From positions 1 to 64,000 of the forward strand of contig NZ_LZTA01000108.1 in the NCBI RefSeq assembly GCF_001665875.1: a DNA stretch of 64,000 nucleotides. Direction: 5' to 3'. Positions within the stretch are counted from its first letter, which is position 1; each line of letters begins with the position of its first letter. The position numbers were made by a program, and so were the translations under genes. Origin of the DNA: Mycobacterium sp. 852002-40037_SCH5390672. GTDB lineage: Bacteria > Actinomycetota > Actinomycetes > Mycobacteriales > Mycobacteriaceae. Below, in pieces: positions 59,852-64,000 of the stretch. The notes beneath the pieces were generated by a model that saw only the letters and a list, made by a program, of their open reading frames with translations, did no database searches and was not told the origin of the DNA.

Positions 59852-61344
59852 GATTTGACGAGTACGTGCCGGGTGCGGTCCGCCATGGCGGGGACGCCGT
59901 TATGCCCGCTGAGGTCTTGCCCGTAGAGACCGATCGCGTAAGCCACACCCCCACCGTTGATTCCCAGTGCGGTGCGGTCGACGTGGTCGAGGGTGTCGGT
60001 CTTCTGGTGGTAGTTGGGGTCGAACGGTTGATCGGCGGTCCCGCCCCACAACTTGGCCTGGTCGGCGGACATCTTCCCCTCGGCGCCCGAGAACAGGCCG
60101 CCGGCGGGAATCCCCGCCAGGGTGAATCCGTCGTAGTCGGACCGGCCGTCGAACGATGTGTCCTGCGCGGTCTTTCCGGCCGATTTCAGGTAGGCGACCA
60201 ACGTGCGCTCGATACCGGCCGAGCCCTCGGGCACCACCGGCCGTCCGCGAGCGTCCACGGGCAGCGACTGGTCGCCGTCGTAGGTGAAGTAGCCGGGGTT
60301 CGGCGACGCGAGCATGTCGAAGTTGAGGTACAGCGCAATGTTTTTCAGCGCCGTCAGGTCCAGTGACTCGACGTAGTTGCGCGACCCTATCAGTCCGAGC
60401 TCCTCTGCACCCCAGAAGCCGAACCGCAGCGCGTTTCGTACCGAGGGCGAACTCCCTAGCCGCACAGCGGTTTCCAATACCGCGGCCACGCCCGATCCGT
60501 TGTCGTTGATACCCGGCCCCTCGGGCACGCTGTCCAAGTGCGCCCCGGCCATCACCACGTCGCTCGCGGATCCGGTTTTGGTCTGCGCAATCACGTTGCG
60601 GGCCCGAAAACTTTGGGCGCCGGCGTTGAGCTTGATCGTGGTGGGCCCGGGTTGCCCGCGCAACTGCACCCCCACCGACCTGGTCACGCTCAGCACCGGA
60701 ATCTTGACTTCGGTGGCCGGCCCGAGCGTGCCGCCCATCTCTTGTTCGTCGACGTTGTCGGCGATGATCATCGCCACGGCGCCGCGCTGTGCCGCGGCGT
60801 CTTCCTTCTGAGCGAACGGGCACGTGCCGCGATCCACCAGCACGACGGCACCCTGCAGCGGCAGGTTGGCGTAGTCGGAGGGCGCGCAACCCAAGTTGTT
60901 CGTCGGTGCGGCGACGAGCGACCCGCTCACTCCGTCCGGCGGGGTGCCCAGGCTGAAGTCCAGTGCGCGCGCCTCCACCGACCTGCCCCCGACGGTGAGC
61001 ACCGGCTTCTCGGCGTGAAACACGCGCGCCGAGAATTCGGGGGTCTGTACGTCAAATCCACTGCCGCGCAAGACATTAACCACGTAATCGACACTGGCTT
61101 CGTACCCGGGGGTACCCACCGACCGAGTGCCGTTGTTCGCGTTGGCGATGTCCTGCAGCTTGGACAGGTGGGCCATCATCGCATCGGCGGTGACCTTGTC
61201 ACGCAGACTAGCGGCAAATTCGGCCGCGGCGGGATTACCGGTTGTTTGCTGCGAGTGAGACGACCGATGGAAGCAGCCGGTCGAGAATGCGGTCAGGGCG
61301 ATCGCGGCGAGCAACGCCGGCATCGTCGTGGATTTGTTCACCAT
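59848..61344 (-). CDS. lpqL: M28-family aminopeptidase lipoprotein LpqL
   Basis: A 498-residue exported aminopeptidase. The signal peptide ends in the lipobox AFSTGCFH (Cys24). A PA domain (about 130-260) splits the fold. The M28 zinc site is complete: GAHLDSVPEGPGINDNGSG, the catalytic Glu pair in WGAEELGLIG, Asp in LNFDMLASP and His in PNYHQKTDTLDH. ATG at 61344 gives almost the M. tuberculosis length (500); a longer open frame upstream has no signal peptide. It is followed by its degenerate paralogue and lpqM. Confidence 0.92.
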   Translation of the reverse strand: MVNKSTTMPALLAAIALTAFSTGCFHRSSHSQQTTGNPAAAEFAASLRDKVTADAMMAHLSKLQDIANANNGTRSVGTPGYEASVDYVVNVLRGSGFDVQTPEFSARVFHAEKPVLTVGGRSVEARALDFSLGTPPDGVSGSLVAAPTNNLGCAPSDYANLPLQGAVVLVDRGTCPFAQKEDAAAQRGAVAMIIADNVDEQEMGGTLGPATEVKIPVLSVTRSVGVQLRGQPGPTTIKLNAGAQSFRARNVIAQTKTGSASDVVMAGAHLDSVPEGPGINDNGSGVAAVLETAVRLGSSPSVRNALRFGFWGAEELGLIGSRNYVESLDLTALKNIALYLNFDMLASPNPGYFTYDGDQSLPVDARGRPVVPEGSAGIERTLVAYLKSAGKTAQDTSFDGRSDYDGFTLAGIPAGGLFSGAEGKMSADQAKLWGGTADQPFDPNYHQKTDTLDHVDRTALGINGGGVAYAIGLYGQDLSGHNGVPAMADRTRHVLVKS

Positions 61345-61397
61345 CGCGCCCCAGGTTAGACCGCTGCCCAACCGCCGCCGATCAGGACACGGCGGTA

Positions 61398-61823
61398 TCA
61401 GACATGCAGTGCGCTGAAGGGCGCAAAGGGGATGTTGCGCACCACGAACCAGGTCAGCACCAGTGACAGTGTCAGGACGGCGGCCCAGCGTCGGTGCTGC
61501 CAACTGCGGATCCGCCGGCCCACCAGGCGCCCGTAGGTCCAGGAAAAGTACGCCCACACCAACAGCGCGACAGCCGCCAGGCCCAAAGCATTGAACCTGG
61601 CGGCCGCCAACAGATTGCCGTGCATGAGCGAATACAGCATGCGTAGGCTGCCGCATCCGGGACAGTCGATCCCCAACAACGCTTTGGTGGGGCATACCGG
61701 TAGCGGGCCGTTCGGCGTGGTCGGGTCGCCCGCCCAGATGGCGGCGCACATCAGCGTCGTGGATGCGGCCACCACCAGTGGTGCACCCAGATTCGCGTGC
61801 GCCGCCCCCCAGCGGGTCACCAT
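61398..61823 (-). CDS. DUF2752 membrane protein
   Basis: A 141-residue membrane protein with three predicted helices. The DUF2752 signature is CPTKALLGIDCPGCGSLRML (about residues 47-66), with a CPxCG-type Cys cluster at the membrane surface. ATG at 61823. It begins 18 bases after the CD225-type gene on the same strand. DUF2752 genes commonly pair with such small tetraspan-like proteins in actinobacteria. Function is unknown. Confidence 0.82.
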   Translation of the reverse strand: MVTRWGAAHANLGAPLVVAASTTLMCAAIWAGDPTTPNGPLPVCPTKALLGIDCPGCGSLRMLYSLMHGNLLAAARFNALGLAAVALLVWAYFSWTYGRLVGRRIRSWQHRRWAAVLTLSLVLTWFVVRNIPFAPFSALHV

Positions 61824-61840
61824 GATCGGACCCAGCGGCT

Positions 61841-62191
61841 CTAGAACATCGCGGCGAGTGCCGCGTTGGTGTTCGTGTTCAGCGCACCGAGCGCCATCAA
61901 GATGGCGTAGATGACGCCCACGACGACGCCGATGACCGCCGACCAGATCACCCATTTCTTGGCGCTGTCGGCCGACGCCTGCGCCTCGGCGTAGCGGCCC
62001 TGCGCCCACAACCCATTGACCTGGCTCGACTTGACGATCGCCACGATCCCGAAGGGAAGACAGCAGAACAGGGTCACCAGAATCGACCACACCAGATAGT
62101 TATTCGGCGCTTGGCCGGCCGGCTGCTGGGGCGGATATCCGGGCGGAGGCGGCGGCGGGTAACCGGGCGGCGGAGGAGGGGGTTGTGTCAT
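61841..62191 (-). CDS. CD225/dispanin-like small membrane protein
   Basis: A 116-residue protein. The N-terminal 30 residues are Pro/Gly/Tyr repeats (PPPPPPGYPPPPPPGYPPQQ). Two helices follow with the CD225-type pattern NYLVWSILVTLFCCLPFGIV, the conserved loop KSSQVNGLWAQGRYAEAQAS and WVIWSAVIGVVVGVIYAILM. The domain is shared with eukaryotic interferon-induced transmembrane proteins; bacterial members are uncharacterised. ATG at 62191 is chosen; another ATG lies 15 bases upstream. It forms a unit with the DUF2752 gene. Confidence 0.85.
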   Translation of the reverse strand: MTQPPPPPPGYPPPPPPGYPPQQPAGQAPNNYLVWSILVTLFCCLPFGIVAIVKSSQVNGLWAQGRYAEAQASADSAKKWVIWSAVIGVVVGVIYAILMALGALNTNTNAALAAMF

Positions 62192-62528
62192 GGATTCTCC
62201 AGTCAAGGGGAGTTAGCTGGCGTGAAGCGGTGCTAACCATACCCGAGCGGACTCTGATCGGCACTAGCAATGAAAGAACTGGTTTTAGGCAACCCGGGCA
62301 CAACGCGTCGGCGACATCACCGCGTGCGCCGAAAGGCTGGATTACAGCCGTGCCTCAACATAATTCAAGATCCGGCGCGACGACTGGTGCACCACTACCA
62401 TTTGCCTGGGCCTCTGCGGGTTGAACCGAAAAAGGATGCCCACACAGACAATTGCCTGCAGAACGTATTGCTTTATCACGACATAGCCCTACTATCCGTG
62501 TTTAGAAGCGGCCGTTAAGGAGCCATTC
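62192..62528. other. Divergent intergenic region, no gene seen
   Basis: The 337 bases between the CD225 gene and the secreted-protein gene are less GC-rich than the neighbours toward the right end. They end in TAAGGAGCC, a good ribosome site for the gene at 62529. No tRNA, long frame or clear hairpin was found. Confidence 0.5.
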
Positions 62529-63059
62529 ATGTCTGATTTCAGCAACATGCTGCGGGCGGTGACGGCAACGGCACTCACGGGCGGTGTGGCCTTAGCGGGC
62601 GACATCTCGGCGAGCGCGGATCCCGCCACCACCGGGAGCCCGTCGGATATCAACTCGCTTGCGGCCTCACTGTCGAAGGGCTACGGCCTCAACAACTGCA
62701 CCGCCCAGAACATCGACCGCAGCACGCAACTGGCGGTGCTCACCTGCGGGCAGAGCCCCGATCCGAGCGGTCCGGTTCAGGCCAAGTACGTCCTATTCAC
62801 CAATGCCGACAATTTGGCCACCTCGTTCAAGGCCACCATCAAAGAGGACGTTCTGACCCCATGCGGGGACGCCGACCAGTCGCCTTCGAACTGGCACAAG
62901 GACGGTTCGGCCGGCAGCGCCGGGCAGGCGGCCTGCGGCACTTACCAAAACGGTGCCGAGATCATCTGGACCACGGACACCAAAAACACGCTGAGCTATC
63001 TGCGCGCATCCAACACCGACGTGGCGGCGCTCTACCAGTGGTGGCGGGCCAACGGGTGA
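62529..63059 (+). CDS. Secreted Cys-rich protein, first of a tandem pair
   Basis: A 176-residue exported protein with a signal peptide (MLRAVTATALTGGVALAGDI, cleaved about residue 30). The mature part contains LAASLSKGYGLNNCTAQNID, LTCGQSPDPSGPVQAKYVLF, DVLTPCGDADQSPSNW, ACGTYQNGAEIIWTTD and LYQWWRANG. Four Cys at matching places in both paralogues suggest two disulfides. No enzyme motif is visible and I do not recognise a named family. ATG at 62529 follows TAAGGAGC. The 90-base gap to the next copy has its own ribosome site. Confidence 0.8.
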   Translation: MSDFSNMLRAVTATALTGGVALAGDISASADPATTGSPSDINSLAASLSKGYGLNNCTAQNIDRSTQLAVLTCGQSPDPSGPVQAKYVLFTNADNLATSFKATIKEDVLTPCGDADQSPSNWHKDGSAGSAGQAACGTYQNGAEIIWTTDTKNTLSYLRASNTDVAALYQWWRANG

Positions 63060-63148
63060 CGTTCCCGATGGGCCCCAACCGATTCGGTGGACAGATAACC
63101 GAGAGACGTTCGCCCCTCTTTATTTCCATCAACCGCAGGGAGTCAAAA

Positions 63149-63670
63149 ATGTCACATCTCAGCACCGCGCTGCGAGCCGTGTCGGCAGCAGCTTTCACAG
63201 GCGGTTTGGCTTTCGCGGGTGTTGCCACCGCGAACGCCGAACCCAACACCGGTAACGCGTCAGACATGAACACGTTGGCAGCCTCACTGTCGAAGGGCTA
63301 CGGCCTGAACAACTGCAAGTCACAAGAGCTGACCGAAACCGGTGAACTGGCCGAACTCATCTGCGGGCAAAGCCCCGACTCCAGCGGTCCGGGATCCGGT
63401 GTCTACGCACTGTTCTCCAACAGCACGAATCTGGGCTCCGCATTCAGTTCCACCATCAAAGACGTGTCCCTGGCCGCATGCGGGGACGCCGGGGCGTCAC
63501 CGGGAACCTGGAAACAGAACGGCCAGACGGGCGGGCAGATCGCGTGCGGCACTTATAAGAACTACGCGACGTTGACCTGGACCACCGACGCCAAAAACGT
63601 GTTGGGACACCTCACCGCGGCCAATTCCGACGTCAGCGCGCTCTACCAGTGGTGGCGCACCAACGGCTGA
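63149..63670 (+). CDS. Secreted Cys-rich protein, second of a tandem pair
   Basis: A 173-residue paralogue of the preceding gene, with its own signal peptide (LRAVSAAAFTGGLAFAGVAT, cleavage near NAEP). The four Cys and all landmark segments are retained (SLSKGYGLNNCKSQ, CGQSPDSSGPGSGVYALF, AACGDAGASPGTW, ACGTYKNYATLTWTTDAKN, LYQWWRTNG). The pair is a clear tandem duplication with moderate divergence. ATG at 63149 follows CAGGGAG. The function is unknown; surface or periplasmic location is expected. Confidence 0.82.
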   Translation: MSHLSTALRAVSAAAFTGGLAFAGVATANAEPNTGNASDMNTLAASLSKGYGLNNCKSQELTETGELAELICGQSPDSSGPGSGVYALFSNSTNLGSAFSSTIKDVSLAACGDAGASPGTWKQNGQTGGQIACGTYKNYATLTWTTDAKNVLGHLTAANSDVSALYQWWRTNG

Positions 63671-63673
63671 CGT

Positions 63674-64000
63674 TTACCGTTGAGCCGCAATTAATTCCGC
63701 TACCGCGCGCATCCCGGCGGCGTTCGGGTGCAACGGGGCCGGGCGCCCCGGCAGTGGGACACCATAGCGCGCCGGCAGCGTCGTCCAGGGGTCTTCCGAC
63801 CATGCGTGGTGTTCGCGGCCGGCCGCTCCGGCGCGGATCACTTCGCAGCCGGTTGCCGCCGCGGCATCGGCCGTCATGTTTTCCAGCGTCGCGGCCACGT
63901 GCCGGCCCAGGTCGGCATCGGCGGGTGACAGCGGCGCGGCCGGCACGCCCGCGGGCGGAAGCACCGTCAGGTAGTCGACGAAGAAGACGCGTGCCCGCGG
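63674..64000 (-). CDS. SGNH/GDSL-type hydrolase, C-terminal part only
   Basis: A reading frame open to the window end encodes the last 108 residues of a probable SGNH-fold esterase. RVFFVDYLTVLPPAG gives the central strand, a region with HHAWSEDPWTTL follows, and LHPNAAGMRAVAELI carries the catalytic His near the C-terminus. The Gly-Asp-Ser block would lie outside the window. It converges on the secreted tandem pair with a 3-base gap. Confidence 0.7.
   Translation of the reverse strand, partial: PRARVFFVDYLTVLPPAGVPAAPLSPADADLGRHVAATLENMTADAAAATGCEVIRAGAAGREHHAWSEDPWTTLPARYGVPLPGRPAPLHPNAAGMRAVAELIAAQR

Noticed and set aside
62250..62400. Possible tRNA in the intergenic region
   Set aside because: No cloverleaf-compatible T-arm and anticodon arm could be found by eye.

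Overview
This window is high-GC mycobacterial DNA. Gene order and protein content follow the M. tuberculosis segment from about Rv0469 back to Rv0418, read in the opposite direction. This places the window in a slow-growing, non-tuberculous Mycobacterium. The support is the intact neighbourhood umaA-fadB2-icl1-Rv0466-ramB-Rv0464c-Rv0463-lpdC, groEL2 with two CIRCE operators, psd-pssA-Rv0435c, sodC-virR-Rv0430-def, and TPP riboswitch-thiC-thiD. Rv numbers and family identities are recalled knowledge; no search was run.

Layout. 1-7736: mycolate methyltransferase (partial), FadB2, isocitrate lyase, acyl-ACP thioesterase-like protein, the glyoxylate regulator RamB and dihydrolipoamide dehydrogenase. 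7786-14716: membrane proteins, an aldehyde dehydrogenase/DUF779 pair joined by a MIRU-like tandem repeat, prolyl oligopeptidase, an enoyl-CoA hydratase and the secreted Rv0455c homologue. 15028-19521: a TetR - 100-residue small protein - MmpS - MmpL operon in which every junction is a 4-base overlap. 19608-26340: DipZ, membrane and DinB proteins, a D-aminoacylase-like amidohydrolase, a short PPE protein, an FMN-binding protein and two decayed genes. The M. tuberculosis genes of the sigK/ufaA1 part of this interval are not seen. 26392-32626: groEL2, a TetR/SDR pair, an M24 peptidase, a cupin and a second paralogous SDR. 32637-38896: moeA2, an MFS exporter, psd, pssA and a two-ring AAA ATPase. 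38870-43568: an accessory block (TetR, a broken SRPBCC gene, DUF2867, EchA, luciferase-like protein, formylglycine-generating enzyme, a SulP-like remnant). 43606-50787: Lon-N-like protein, GCS2-type ligase, SodC, VirR, Def, GNAT, XthA and small membrane proteins, with ctpH absent. 50841-64000: STAS and PAS-ANTAR stress-signalling genes, thiamine synthesis, a MarR/luciferase-like pair with a clear operator, LpqM, a tandem LpqL pair of which one looks catalytically dead, a CD225/DUF2752 pair, two tandem secreted paralogues and a partial SGNH hydrolase.

The most unusual sequence features are four. First, a perfect 92-bp inverted duplication copies the HTH-coding part of a TetR gene into its divergent neighbour (39339-39430 and 39707-39798). 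Second, a small protein is translationally coupled between TetR and MmpS (18500-18802). Third, tandem repeats lie at the icl1 3' end (1430-1568) and at the aldehyde dehydrogenase/DUF779 junction (9141-9242). Fourth, a probable pseudo-peptidase is encoded beside LpqL.
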